In this document: positions 1-8,303 of the stretch, piece after piece
Numbering within the stretch: position 1 is the first letter of the stretch
Layout of the letters: the number at the start of each line of letters is the position of its first letter
Assembly: GCF_900119735.1 (NCBI RefSeq)
Contig: NZ_FPJW01000004.1
Location: 62,001 to 126,000 of the forward strand
Direction: 5' to 3'
Length of the DNA: 64,000 nucleotides
From: Marinospirillum alkaliphilum DSM 21637
Lineage (GTDB): Bacteria > Pseudomonadota > Gammaproteobacteria > Pseudomonadales > Halomonadaceae
Program-made: the position numbers and the translations under genes
The notes under the pieces: model-generated
Database searches by the model: none
What the model saw: the letters and a program-made list of their open reading frames with translations, nothing else
What the model was told of the DNA's origin: nothing

Positions 1-1
1 C

Positions 2-280
2 AGCCGCCAGCCGCTGTTGCTGGAACGCAACATGAAAGAGTTTGGCCAGCCGCTGCCAGAGCTGGACAAAACCCCGGACAATCTGGAGCGTGAACAACTC
101 CAGGCCAACATGGACCTGATGCAGTCACTGGGCATCAACGGCACTCCCGGCTGGGTCTGGCAGGATGCTGACGGCAAGCTGCACACCCACGCCGGTATGC
201 TGCGCCTGCCACGCCTGCCGGATGTGACCGGTCTGCCAGCACAGCAGCACCCGGAACCGGCACTGATGCGTTTCCGCTGA
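2..280 (+). CDS. DsbG/DsbC-like thiol:disulfide interchange protein, C-terminal part
   Basis: Open from the left edge, so only the last 92 residues are seen. The end of the protein has the helix and cis-proline pattern of the thioredoxin-fold part of DsbC/DsbG: a run near NMDLMQSLGINGTPGWVW aligns with the region after the catalytic helix in DsbG, where the TP dipeptide is the cis-proline loop next to the active site. The CxxC motif itself lies upstream of the window. Family members are periplasmic isomerases or thiol protectors. The stop is 13 nt before the start of a TlpA-like thioredoxin gene, so the two form one disulfide-management operon, an arrangement I also recall for dsbG in Pseudomonas. 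DsbG versus DsbC cannot be settled without the N-terminal dimerisation domain. Confidence 0.75.
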   Translation, partial: SRQPLLLERNMKEFGQPLPELDKTPDNLEREQLQANMDLMQSLGINGTPGWVWQDADGKLHTHAGMLRLPRLPDVTGLPAQQHPEPALMRFR

Positions 281-293
281 GGCACACCCAACC

Positions 294-1109
294 ATGGAAG
301 CCCTGACCCTCGGTCCACTGTTGCTACCTGTCAGTCGCCTGCCCGGACTGGCAGCCCTGCTGGTGCTGTTGATCAGTACCGAACTGCTGGACAAACGTCA
401 TCCCGGATTGGCGCGCTGGGGCTGGCTGACCCTGCTGGTGGCGGCACTGGCCGGACGCCTGATCTACGCTGCCGGAGCACCCGGCGCTTACCTGAGCGCC
501 CCCTGGACACTGCTCTACTTCTGGCAGCCGGGTTACAGCTGGTGGGGCGCGCTGCTGGGTGGTCTGATCTTCACCGGTATTTACCTCCACCGCCACGCGC
601 CCTTGCGTAAAATCGGCGGACTCAGCTTTGCCGCCACTGCGGCCACCGGCCTGCTGGTGCTGGCACTGCTGCCGGGCACCCAGGGCAAGGGCGATGCCAT
701 CCCGGATTTGCGGGTATTCAATCTGGATGGTGAAGAACTGCGCCTGAATCAACTGGCGGATGGACGCCCGCTGGTGGTCAACCTCTGGGCCACCTGGTGC
801 CCGCCCTGTCGGCGTGAAATGCCAATGCTGATGGACTTTGAAAATGACCCACGAGTACAGATTCTGCTGATCAACCAGGGAGAAAGTCTGCTGGCAGTGG
901 AACGTTACCTGGACGACCAGCGACTGCGCTTCACCCTGCCACTGCTCGACCCGGAACAGAACGCCATGCGCCGCTTTGAAGCTCCCGGACTACCCGCCAC
1001 CCTGTTCTATTCTGCAGAAGGACAACTGGTCGATCGGCACTTCGGAGAACTCAGCCGCGCCCAGATCGAACAGTTCATCCGCCGCCAGGGTAGAAGTCTG
1101 GACAAATAG
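294..1109 (+). CDS. Membrane-anchored TlpA/DsbE-like thioredoxin with Lgt-like N-terminus
   Basis: 271 residues. The first ~130 form about four hydrophobic segments with small loops, resembling a shortened prolipoprotein diacylglyceryl transferase (Lgt) membrane domain. The rest is a TlpA-like redoxin domain with WATWCPPC, cysteines at 169 and 172, and a cis-proline in the GLPATLF stretch near the C-terminus. The redoxin domain should face the periplasm and pass electrons to substrates such as the DsbG-like protein encoded just upstream. The Lgt-like half is much shorter than the ~260-residue enzyme and is probably a membrane anchor or electron conduit rather than a lipid transferase; that is inference. 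The start is the ATG at 294, with GAGG overlapping the upstream stop as a ribosome-binding site. Confidence 0.85.
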   Translation: MEALTLGPLLLPVSRLPGLAALLVLLISTELLDKRHPGLARWGWLTLLVAALAGRLIYAAGAPGAYLSAPWTLLYFWQPGYSWWGALLGGLIFTGIYLHRHAPLRKIGGLSFAATAATGLLVLALLPGTQGKGDAIPDLRVFNLDGEELRLNQLADGRPLVVNLWATWCPPCRREMPMLMDFENDPRVQILLINQGESLLAVERYLDDQRLRFTLPLLDPEQNAMRRFEAPGLPATLFYSAEGQLVDRHFGELSRAQIEQFIRRQGRSLDK

Positions 1110-1142
1110 GGACCAGCCCCCTACAATTCCCGACCTCTTCAC

Positions 1143-1219
1143 GCGCTCGTAGCTCAGCTGGATAGAGTACTGCCCTCCGAAGGCAGGGGTCGTGGGTTCG
1201 AATCCCGCCGAGCGCGCCA
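1143..1219 (+). tRNA. tRNA-Arg (anticodon CCG)
   Basis: A 77-nt cloverleaf with a perfect 7-bp acceptor stem (GCGCTCG at 1143-1149 with CGAGCGC at 1209-1215), discriminator G and an encoded CCA end at 1217-1219. The anticodon stem CTGCC/GGCAG closes a seven-base loop CTCCGAA, giving anticodon CCG, which reads CGG arginine codons. The T loop GGTTCGAATCC is standard. No integrase gene lies next to it, so there is no sign of use as an attachment site. Confidence 0.97.
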
Positions 1220-1555
1220 AAACTTTTTCGATGCTTTCCTCTAAGCCAAGTCTTCCTTGATTCTCGTCAAACCCTTGCAAATCAAGGCTTACAGGCTGCT
1301 TTCCAAAATACCTTCCTGCTGAAAAACTGCTTCATCGCCTGTGTTTTCGATCGGCTGAAAATCAGGCAAATTTCAAAGGAAACTGACAGCATCCAGCCAC
1401 CTCTCAGGCCTTCTTGCAGCAGGCCACAAAAGCCAGACTGGCGTATGAAAAGGATGACGTGTATTTTGCCACACTGGATGGCGAACAACTCAGTGCCCAG
1501 AATTGTACCGGGCGACACAAGGCTTAAATCCTCGGCCGGAAAACCTGTAAATACC
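1220..1555. other. 336-nt gap with no convincing gene
   Basis: The stretch between tRNA-Arg and the ATP-grasp gene has no ORF with a good ribosome-binding site. It holds an 8-bp inverted repeat, CCTTGATT at 1255-1262 and AATCAAGG at 1280-1287, without a T tract. A short plus-strand reading frame ends at the TAA around 1525 and reads like real protein (it includes YEKDDVYFATLDGEQLSAQN) but has no start of its own. It may be the decayed end of a lost gene, or chance. Confidence 0.4.
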
Positions 1556-2842
1556 ATGACCCACCCCACCCTGCTTTCTCCCGAACGCTTTAACGATGAA
1601 TGTTTCTGCCTCAGTCTGGATGAGGCAGTGTTGCGTCACGCGCTGGAGGAGGAACTAGGTAGTCCGGGGCTGGCTGATCTGGTTCAATCCCGCTGCCCTT
1701 ACCTGTTCTCCGCCCAGCCGGTGTTTTTGCCACAGCGCCAGCAACAACGTATGGCAGCGGTGATTACTGCGGTGGAGCAAGTCGTGACGCTGCCATCCTG
1801 GCAGGAGCGGGTGCTGCACGGATGTGACGAGGTGGTGCACCATACGCCTGGGCGTGCCAGCGGGGTATTCATGGGGTTTGATTTCCACCTGCGCGGTGAA
1901 CAGCTGGGGCTGATCGAAATCAATACCAATGCCGGTGGAGCGATGCTGAATACCGTACTGGGTCGCGCCCAGCGTGCTTGCTGCCCGGAAATGGCAAATC
2001 TCTGGCCGATGCCGGTTTCAGCCCAGCGGCTGGAGCAGGACATCATTCGTATGTTCAGACAGGAATGGGCGCTGGCTGGGCGTGATCGATCCCTAAGCAG
2101 CATTGCGCTGGTGGATGAAAACCCTGAACAGCAGTACCTCTATCCGGAATTCATCCTGTTCCGGCGTTTGTTCGAGAAACACGGCATCCAGGCAGTGATT
2201 GCAGATCCACAACAGCTGGAATTGCGTGATGGTCACCTCTGGTGTGGTGATCTAATGATTGATCTGGTCTACAACCGTCTGACAGATTTTACTCTGGAAC
2301 AGCCACGCAGCGCCTTGATACGCCAGGCATTGCTGGACGATGCAGCACTGGTGACACCTCATCCTCGTGCTTATGCCTTGTATGCTGACAAGTTCAATCT
2401 GACGCTGCTGACTGATCCACAGGCATTGCAGGAGCTGGGTGTACCAGGGGCTATACAACAGGTGTTACTGCAAGGTATCCCACATACCGAGCGAGTCACA
2501 CCGGAGCAAGCCGAGCGCCTGTGGCAGCAGAGGAAGCAACTCTTCTTCAAACCAGCCAGCGGGTACGGTAGCAAAGCTGCTTACAGGGGTGACAAGTTAA
2601 CCCGCGGTGTCTGGGCAGAGATTCTGAAAGGACGTTATGTGGCACAAACACTGGTGCCACCGGGAGAGCGCAAGTGTTCCCCGGATAATCCCGCTGCCCC
2701 GCTGAAGTTCGACCTGCGCAACTATGTTTATCAAGGGCAGGTACAATGGCTGGCCGCACGCTTGTATCAGGGACAGACCACCAATTTTCGTACCCCCGGC
2801 GGCGGTTTTGCCCCGGTTTATGCCTGGCCTGAGTCATGCTGA
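1556..2842 (+). CDS. ATP-grasp-like protein of unknown substrate
   Basis: 428 residues from the ATG at 1556; an upstream in-frame ATG at 1445 adds 37 residues of unlikely composition. The C-terminal third carries ATP-grasp features: FFKPASGYGSKAAYRG (lysine plus glycine-rich loop), then YVAQTLVPPGER, then a segment with conserved Asp and Asn ending QGQTTNFRTPGGGFAPV. The middle has EINTNAGG, like a substrate or metal site of a peptide-ligase-like fold. The order of elements suggests a relative of the circularly permuted ATP-grasp ligases (glutathionylspermidine synthase-like), but the substrate is unknown. It stands alone, with no ribosome-binding site beyond a weak GGAAAA and no neighbouring gene that hints at its pathway. 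Confidence 0.7.
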   Translation: MTHPTLLSPERFNDECFCLSLDEAVLRHALEEELGSPGLADLVQSRCPYLFSAQPVFLPQRQQQRMAAVITAVEQVVTLPSWQERVLHGCDEVVHHTPGRASGVFMGFDFHLRGEQLGLIEINTNAGGAMLNTVLGRAQRACCPEMANLWPMPVSAQRLEQDIIRMFRQEWALAGRDRSLSSIALVDENPEQQYLYPEFILFRRLFEKHGIQAVIADPQQLELRDGHLWCGDLMIDLVYNRLTDFTLEQPRSALIRQALLDDAALVTPHPRAYALYADKFNLTLLTDPQALQELGVPGAIQQVLLQGIPHTERVTPEQAERLWQQRKQLFFKPASGYGSKAAYRGDKLTRGVWAEILKGRYVAQTLVPPGERKCSPDNPAAPLKFDLRNYVYQGQVQWLAARLYQGQTTNFRTPGGGFAPVYAWPESC

Positions 2843-2926
2843 CCCTATCACCCCGATAGCTGGCCGTCAGCGATGGGATGCAATACCCTTGCATCAATTG
2901 ATGAATTGATTAGGAGTTGACCCCCG

Positions 2927-3496
2927 ATGGTGAATGAGGCTGGTTTTCGTACGGTGCAGTCTTCGCAGGTGATTCTGAAAGAGCTGATGGTGCCGTCTTA
3001 TGCCAATTTCGGTGGCAAGGTGCACGGTGGTGTGTTGCTGTCGCTGATGGACAAGATTGCTTATACCTGTGCGGCCACTCACGCCAAGGCATATTGTGTG
3101 ACGGCTTCAGTCGATTCGGTGGATTTTGTGAATCCGGTGGAAGTCGGTGAGCTGGTGACCTTGTTTGCTTCGGTGAACTATGTCGGCAAGAGTTCAATGG
3201 AAGTGGGCATCAAGGTGATTTCCGAAGATTTTCGCAAGGAGATCGTGAAACACACCAACACCAGTTATTTCACCATGGTGGCAGTGGATGAAGAAACCCG
3301 CAAGCCCACCTCAGTGCCGGGGTTGATCCTGCAGACGGATCAGGAAATCCGTCGCTTTGTGATGGGCAAGTTGCGCAAGCAACTGCGAGCCGGGCATCGA
3401 CGTGATATTGCCGACCTGCGCAAGACGCTGGACAGGGTGCGGGAGCTGCAGGAACTGGACGGGGAAAACTGTCAACTTGGCAAGCACCGCAACTGA
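2927..3496 (+). CDS. Acyl-CoA thioesterase, hotdog fold (YciA/BFIT-like)
   Basis: 189 residues. The N-terminal ~130 residues are a hotdog-fold thioesterase: a conserved N-F-G-G-x-V-H-G-G segment near residue 26 (ANFGGKVHGGVLLSLMDK) with the aspartate of the LMD helix, and VDSVDFVNPVEVGELV typical of YciA-type acyl-CoA hydrolases. It should hydrolyse acyl-CoA to free CoA and fatty acid in the cytoplasm. The last ~50 residues are charged and helical (KLRKQLRAGHRRDIADLRKT), longer than YciA, and may be an oligomerisation tail. AGGAG at 2912-2916 supports the ATG at 2927. It ends six bases before the end of a convergent GGDEF gene. Confidence 0.85.
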   Translation: MVNEAGFRTVQSSQVILKELMVPSYANFGGKVHGGVLLSLMDKIAYTCAATHAKAYCVTASVDSVDFVNPVEVGELVTLFASVNYVGKSSMEVGIKVISEDFRKEIVKHTNTSYFTMVAVDEETRKPTSVPGLILQTDQEIRRFVMGKLRKQLRAGHRRDIADLRKTLDRVRELQELDGENCQLGKHRN

Positions 3497-3501
3497 TCCA
3501 C

Positions 3502-4443
3502 TCAACGGTCGACAATACTGACGCGATTGCGCCCGGCACCCTTGGCTTTAAACATGGCCTTGTCTGCCTGGGCCAGCAGTGCATCCAGTGACGCCTCGCC
3601 ACTGGATGCTGTACTGACACCAAAACTGCCGGTGCATTGCAGCTGCTTGCCTTCAAAACTGATGACACAGGCGGCCAGGGCCTGACACAGTCGCTCAGAT
3701 AGTTTTTCAGCCTGTTGCAAGGTGGTTTGAGGCATCAGGATGGCAAACTCCTCACCGCCCAACCTTGCCAGAATGTCTGTCGCCCGCACCTGTCCGGCTG
3801 CGGCTGTGGCCATCGCCTTGAGTACTTCGTCTCCGGCAGCATGGCCATACTCATCATTGATTTGCTTGAAGTGGTCCAGATCAAACATCACCAGACTCAC
3901 TGGTGTAGCACTTGACTGGGCCTGACGCAGCACCTGGCGGCCCAGATTAAAGAAGGCACGGCGATTGTTCAGATCGGTCAGGGCATCCGTGTCCGCCCGG
4001 ATTTCTGCTTCTCGCCGGGCCGCTTCCAGCTGTTGCTCCATTTGCTTGCGGTCGGTAATATCGGTGGCAATTTCAATCCGTACCAAACGACCATCCGGCC
4101 AACGAATGGCCTGATCCCGGCACTGATACCAATGACCATTTACCGTATTCTGGAACTCCCACACCAGCACACCGGTGGGCTGGCCTTGTTCATCAAGCAG
4201 CTGGTTGTTGGTGCAGAAGGTGCAAGGACCGGATTGATCCGCCTGCAGTACCTGCCAGCATTTACGCCCTCCTGCCTCACCCCACTTGCTGCGACCATAT
4301 TCGTTCATGAACAGCAACTCATGGCTATCCATAGCCGCAACATAAACCAAGGCATCCAGGCTATCGAGGATGGTGGAAACCGCCTGAAAACCATCTACAG
4401 CTGGTGAGTTTTGCTTTCCTTTCATGGCCCTGACACATTCCAT
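3502..4443 (-). CDS. PAS-GGDEF diguanylate cyclase
   Basis: 313 residues, no transmembrane segment. An N-terminal PAS-like sensor (about residues 20-135) contains a cysteine cluster, KCWQVLQ then GPCTFCTN, seen in a subgroup of PAS domains. It ends in the ITDRKQ motif and a short coiled coil leading to a GGDEF domain (about 155-310). The signature is GGEEF, an active variant, preceded five residues earlier by RATD, which fits the RxxD product-inhibition site. It should make cyclic di-GMP in the cytoplasm in response to an unknown signal; the cysteines could bind metal or sense redox state (inference). It faces the peroxiredoxin genes divergently. The ATG at 4443 is the first in frame; a second at 4425 is possible. 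Confidence 0.9.
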   Translation of the reverse strand: MECVRAMKGKQNSPAVDGFQAVSTILDSLDALVYVAAMDSHELLFMNEYGRSKWGEAGGRKCWQVLQADQSGPCTFCTNNQLLDEQGQPTGVLVWEFQNTVNGHWYQCRDQAIRWPDGRLVRIEIATDITDRKQMEQQLEAARREAEIRADTDALTDLNNRRAFFNLGRQVLRQAQSSATPVSLVMFDLDHFKQINDEYGHAAGDEVLKAMATAAAGQVRATDILARLGGEEFAILMPQTTLQQAEKLSERLCQALAACVISFEGKQLQCTGSFGVSTASSGEASLDALLAQADKAMFKAKGAGRNRVSIVDR

Positions 4444-4497
4444 TCACGTGTTTCTGCTGTATATTGGAATCAGCTTATCATTCTGACCCTACAGATG

Positions 4498-4534
4498 ATA
4501 GGCGTTTCCAATCGCACTGTTAAAGTTAATCAAT
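4498..4534 (+). promoter_or_regulatory. Possible OxyR site in the ahpC promoter
   Basis: Four tetranucleotides spaced exactly seven bases apart, ATAG (4498), CAAT (4509), TTAA (4520) and CAAT (4531), match 12 of 16 bases of the OxyR pattern ATAG-N7-CTAT-N7-ATAG-N7-CTAT. The site sits directly upstream of a possible -35 TTGAAA (4536-4541) and -10 TAATAT (4558-4563), where OxyR activates. OxyR control of ahpC is known in gammaproteobacteria; the site here is inferred from a partial match. Confidence 0.4.
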
Positions 4535-4616
4535 TTTGAAATACCAATAGACAGCGATAATATGAGCCTGTCTTGAGGATTCAACCTTTTTTTACCAACC
4601 AGGAGATGTAAAAGTC

Positions 4617-5180
4617 ATGGGTATTGTTAACTCTGAAATCAAACCTTTTAAAGCCACCGCTTTCAAGCAGGGCAAGTTTGTAGACATCACCGAAGCCGAC
4701 GTTAAAGGCAAGTGGGCGGTATTCTTCTTCTACCCAGCCGACTTCACTTTTGTTTGCCCAACCGAGCTGGGTGACGTAGCTGACAAGTACGCTGAACTGC
4801 AGAAAATGGGCGTTGAAGTCTTCTCCGTGTCCACTGACACCCACTTCACCCACAAAGCCTGGCACGATGCTTCTGAAACCATCGGCAAGATCCAGTACTT
4901 CATGGTTGGCGACCAGACCGGCACCATCACCAACAACTTTGGTGTGATGCGTGAAGGCCAGGGCCTGGCTGATCGCGCCACTTTCATCATCGACCCGCAG
5001 GGTGTGATTCAGGCTGTTGAAATCACTGCTGAAGGCATTGGCCGTGATGCTGATGACCTGCTGCGCAAGATTAAGGCTGCTCAGTACGTTGCTTCCCACC
5101 CCGGCGAAGTTTGCCCTGCCAAGTGGAAAGAAGGTGCTGCCACCCTGAAGCCGTCTCTGGATCTGGTCGGCAAGATCTAA
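4617..5180 (+). CDS. ahpC: Alkyl hydroperoxide reductase peroxiredoxin subunit AhpC
   Basis: 187 residues, the usual AhpC length. This typical 2-Cys peroxiredoxin has its peroxidatic cysteine at 47 in FTFVCPTE and its resolving cysteine at 166 in GEVCPAKW. It reduces hydrogen peroxide and organic hydroperoxides in the cytoplasm and is re-reduced by AhpF, encoded 120 nt downstream. AGGAG in the leader (about 4601-4605) supports the ATG. A hairpin with weak T tract separates it from ahpF, so ahpC is probably transcribed in excess of ahpF, as in enteric bacteria. Codon use is strongly biased towards preferred codons, as expected for an abundant protein. Confidence 0.98.
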   Translation: MGIVNSEIKPFKATAFKQGKFVDITEADVKGKWAVFFFYPADFTFVCPTELGDVADKYAELQKMGVEVFSVSTDTHFTHKAWHDASETIGKIQYFMVGDQTGTITNNFGVMREGQGLADRATFIIDPQGVIQAVEITAEGIGRDADDLLRKIKAAQYVASHPGEVCPAKWKEGAATLKPSLDLVGKI

Positions 5181-5203
5181 GTAAACCCCGCGTTTACTGA
5201 TCT

Positions 5204-5236
5204 GACCCGCCGGTGTCCCCTGCCGGCGGGGTCTTT
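5204..5236 (+). terminator. Attenuating hairpin between ahpC and ahpF
   Basis: GACCCGCCGG at 5204-5213 pairs with CCGGCGGGGTC at 5223-5233 (one bulged base), followed by a short TTT. The stem is strong but the T tract is poor, consistent with partial termination between ahpC and ahpF. Confidence 0.6.
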
Positions 5237-5300
5237 ACCCCCTGCTTTGCCTTTATTGTATCAAGCGTTTTTCTCTTTCTGTTATCAAAGGACACGCACC

Positions 5301-6875
5301 ATGTTGGACGCTACTCTGAAACAACAGCTGGACGCCTACCTGCAGCACATCGTGAATCCGATCGAGCTGAGCGTGTCCACTGACGAACAGGCCTCATCTA
5401 AAGAACTGCTGGAACTGGCAACTGAACTGGCCGAAATGTCCGGCAAGATCAGCCTCAAGCAAGTGGCGGCCGAGCGCACGCCCAGTATGGCTGTAGGCCC
5501 AGTCGGCGAAACACCGCGCGTGAGTTTTGCCGGTATTCCGATGGGTCACGAATTCACCTCCCTGGTGCTGGCACTGTTGCAGGCCGGTGGTCATCCGTCC
5601 AAGGCTGACCCCGAAGTCCTGGAGCAGATCCGCAATCTCCAGGGTGAATACCACTTTGTTACCTATATTTCACTGTCCTGCCAGAACTGCCCGGACGTGG
5701 TGCAGGCGCTGAACCTGATGGCGACCCTGAACCCCGGCATCACTCACGTGATGGTGGATGGCGCACTGTTCCAGCCGGAAGTGGAAGCCAAACAGATCAT
5801 GGCAGTGCCTTCGGTTTACCTGAACGATGAACCCTTCGGCCAGGGCCGCATGACGCTGAATGAAATTGTCAGCAAGCTGGATACCGGTGCTGCCAAACGC
5901 AAGGCAGCTGCCCTGAATGACAAGGCACCCTATGAAGTACTGGTGATCGGCGGTGGTCCTGCGGGTGCTTCTGCAGCCATCTATGCGGCCCGCAAAGGCA
6001 TTCGCACCGGTGTGGTGGCTGAGCGTTTTGGTGGCCAGGTGATGGACACCGTAGGCATCGAGAACTTCATTTCCGTGCCCTACACCGAAGGCCCGAAACT
6101 GGTGGCCAGCCTGGAACAGCACGTGAAGGAATATGAAGTGGACCTGATCACCGAGCAGAAAGCCGCAGCGGTGAAAAAAGGCGATTACATCGAAGTGACG
6201 CTGGAAAGTGGTGCCACCCTGAAGAGCCGCAGTGTGATTCTGGCCACCGGTGCCCGCTGGCGCGAAATGAATGTGCCCGGTGAGAAGGAATACCGTGGCA
6301 AGGGTGTGGCCTACTGCCCCCACTGTGATGGCCCGCTGTTCAAAGGCAAGCGTGTGGCAGTGATTGGCGGTGGCAACTCCGGTATTGAGGCCGCCATTGA
6401 TCTGGCCGGTATTGTTGAGCACGTCACGGTGCTGGAATACGGTGACACCCTGCGGGCTGATGCTGTGCTGGTGCGCAAGGCTGAGTCCATGGCCAACATC
6501 ACCATCATCAAGGAGGCCATGACCACCGAGGTGCTGGGTGATGACAACAAGGTGATCGGTCTGAAATACAAGGATCGCAAGCATGATGAAATGCACGTGC
6601 TGGATGTGGCCGGTATTTTTGTGCAGATCGGCCTGGTGCCCAACAGTGAATTCCTGCGCGACACCCTGGAGCTGACTGAGCGCGGTGAAATTGTGGTGGA
6701 TAGCCACGGCCGTACCTCTATGGCGGGTGTATTTGCTGCCGGTGATGTGACCAGCACACCTTACAAGCAGATCATCATTTCCATGGGTTCCGGTGCCACT
6801 GCAGCGCTGGGTGCCTTTGATCACCTGATCCGCACACCGGCCCCTGTTGCTGCCCAGGCCACTGAAACGGTCTGA
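5301..6875 (+). CDS. ahpF: Alkyl hydroperoxide reductase flavoprotein subunit AhpF
   Basis: 524 residues from the ATG at 5301, with AAAGGA eight bases upstream; the in-frame upstream extension is not typical of the family. The N-terminal ~200 residues are the tandem thioredoxin-like module with CxxC at 127-130 (SCQNCPD). The rest is a thioredoxin-reductase-like FAD/NADH domain with [10 protein letters not shown], the redox pair CPHC at 339-342, a second dinucleotide motif GGGNSG, and a C-terminal FAD motif (GVFAAGDV). It transfers electrons from NADH to AhpC. All redox cysteines are present. Confidence 0.98.
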   Translation: MLDATLKQQLDAYLQHIVNPIELSVSTDEQASSKELLELATELAEMSGKISLKQVAAERTPSMAVGPVGETPRVSFAGIPMGHEFTSLVLALLQAGGHPSKADPEVLEQIRNLQGEYHFVTYISLSCQNCPDVVQALNLMATLNPGITHVMVDGALFQPEVEAKQIMAVPSVYLNDEPFGQGRMTLNEIVSKLDTGAAKRKAAALNDKAPYEVLVIGGGPAGASAAIYAARKGIRTGVVAERFGGQVMDTVGIENFISVPYTEGPKLVASLEQHVKEYEVDLITEQKAAAVKKGDYIEVTLESGATLKSRSVILATGARWREMNVPGEKEYRGKGVAYCPHCDGPLFKGKRVAVIGGGNSGIEAAIDLAGIVEHVTVLEYGDTLRADAVLVRKAESMANITIIKEAMTTEVLGDDNKVIGLKYKDRKHDEMHVLDVAGIFVQIGLVPNSEFLRDTLELTERGEIVVDSHGRTSMAGVFAAGDVTSTPYKQIIISMGSGATAALGAFDHLIRTPAPVAAQATETV

Positions 6876-6921
6876 AGCTGAACCTGCTTCGTTTTGTTGT
6901 TGTAGTCATAGCTGTGCTTTT

Positions 6922-6947
6922 CACCGCTCCTTCGGGGCGGTTTTTTA
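6922..6947 (+). terminator. Rho-independent terminator after ahpF
   Basis: ACCGCTCC and GGGGCGGT form an 8-bp stem with one G:T pair around a TTC loop, followed by six Ts at 6941-6946. Confidence 0.9.
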
Positions 6948-6993
6948 TTGGCAGATCGGTTAGACTATCAAGTCCATTTTTAGGACATCCGGC

Positions 6994-8190
6994 ATGAAGA
7001 TTCCCGCCACCTCGTTTCAAAGCCTGACCTGGATGCTGGCCGGTCTGATTTCCATCGGACCGCTGGCGATTGATGCCTACCTGCCGGCCATGCCGCAAAT
7101 TGCCACCAGCCTGGACACCTCCATTCATCATGTGGAGCTGACCCTGAGTGTCTTTCTGATCGGTTTTGCGCTGGGGCAGTTGTTCGGCGGGCCTTTTTCC
7201 GACCAGTACGGTCGCCGCCTGACCATCCTTTCCGGGCTGGGTATTTTTGCACTGGGTAGCCTGCTGGCAGCACTGACACCTTCGATTGAAATCCTGTGGC
7301 TGGCTCGTGTGCTGCAAGCCTTTGGTGGCGGCATCGGGGTGGTCAACACCATGGCAGTGGTGCGGGATCTTTACAGTGGCCGTGACAGTGCCCGTGCCTT
7401 GTCGCGCATCGTGTCGATCATGCTGGCGGCACCCCTGCTGGCTCCTTTTATCGGCAGTGGTATTCTGCTGTTCAGCAACTGGCGCGGCATTTTTGCGCTA
7501 CTGATGCTTTATGCCCTCGCTTTATTACTGGTGCTGCTGCGCACCCTGCCGGAAACCCGTCAGGCCAGTGTTCAGGTATCCATGCATCCGCTGCGGCGTT
7601 ACTGGTCGGTGATCCGCCATCGCCCAACACTGGGTTTTCTGAGCGCCACTGCATTCAGTCACGCCGGGATGTTTGCTTTCATCACCGGCTCGGCGCTGGT
7701 GTACATGGAATATTACGGTGCCAGCCCGCAACTGTTTCCGGTGCTGTTTGGCATGAACATCCTCACCCTGGTGGCCTGCAATCGGCTGAATGTGCTGTTC
7801 CTCAATCACACCTCGCCGCTGCGATTGTTAAAAATCGGGCAGGCTGTACAACTGCTGTTTGGCCTGGTCCTGCTGCTGAGTTACCTGTTGTTTGAACTGC
7901 CCCTCTGGGGACTGGTGCTGATGATCATGCTGTTCATGGGGCAGCACGGTTTCATCATGGCCAATGGCATTTCCAGTGCAGTGGATTATTTCCCGCAGAG
8001 TGCTGCCACTGCCAGTGCCGTGATCACCGCCACCGGTTTTATGGTCGGGGCCGCCAGCGGCACTCTGGTTGGCTTGTTAGGTGATGGTTCACCCATCCCG
8101 ATGCTGGCAGTGATGGCCGCCTGCCCCATGCTCGGCATCCTGCTGCGCACCCTGCTGCACCGAGATTTACAAATCCCGCCCGAGCAGTGA
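6994..8190 (+). CDS. MFS drug-resistance transporter, Bcr/CflA family
   Basis: 398 residues with about 12 hydrophobic segments. The first helix runs into the Bcr/CflA signature around residues 20-35 (PLAIDAYLPAMPQIA), and the loop between helices 2 and 3 has the MFS motif GPFSDQYGRR. Members export drugs such as bicyclomycin, or small metabolites such as cysteine, by proton antiport across the inner membrane; the substrate here cannot be told. It is separated from ahpF by a terminator, so it has its own promoter. Its position after the peroxide genes gives no firm functional link. Confidence 0.9.
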   Translation: MKIPATSFQSLTWMLAGLISIGPLAIDAYLPAMPQIATSLDTSIHHVELTLSVFLIGFALGQLFGGPFSDQYGRRLTILSGLGIFALGSLLAALTPSIEILWLARVLQAFGGGIGVVNTMAVVRDLYSGRDSARALSRIVSIMLAAPLLAPFIGSGILLFSNWRGIFALLMLYALALLLVLLRTLPETRQASVQVSMHPLRRYWSVIRHRPTLGFLSATAFSHAGMFAFITGSALVYMEYYGASPQLFPVLFGMNILTLVACNRLNVLFLNHTSPLRLLKIGQAVQLLFGLVLLLSYLLFELPLWGLVLMIMLFMGQHGFIMANGISSAVDYFPQSAATASAVITATGFMVGAASGTLVGLLGDGSPIPMLAVMAACPMLGILLRTLLHRDLQIPPEQ

Positions 8191-8211
8191 ACTTCCAAAA
8201 CGGGAGCGCAG

Positions 8212-8266
8212 CACTTTTACGCGCTTAAAAGTGTGCATACTTGCATTTTTATGCGCCATAAAGTGT
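8212..8266 (+). promoter_or_regulatory. Two tandem palindromes upstream of the AAA/DUF4143 gene
   Basis: Copy 1 (8212-8234) is a perfect palindrome with arms CACTTTTA (8212-8219) and TAAAAGTG (8226-8233) around CGCGCT. Copy 2 (8244-8266) matches copy 1 at 18 of 23 positions and is an imperfect palindrome. The start-to-start distance is 32 bp, about three helical turns. The pair ends 38 bp before the ATG of the ATPase, so it overlaps the likely promoter. This is the layout of a double operator bound by a dimeric regulator; no regulator gene is adjacent. Confidence 0.6.
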
Positions 8267-8303
8267 AATGATCGGTGACTTGCCTGCTCACCGAGGATCA
8301 AGC

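Noticed and set aside
1143-1219. tRNA-Arg as an integration site for an island
   Set aside because: No integrase, no direct repeat of the tRNA 3' end and no mobile genes follow it in the next 10 kb.
5670-6824. 384-residue minus-strand reading frame opposite ahpF
   Set aside because: It is the antisense shadow of ahpF, rich in His and Gln, with no ribosome-binding site and no recognisable family pattern. ahpF on the other strand is complete with all motifs.
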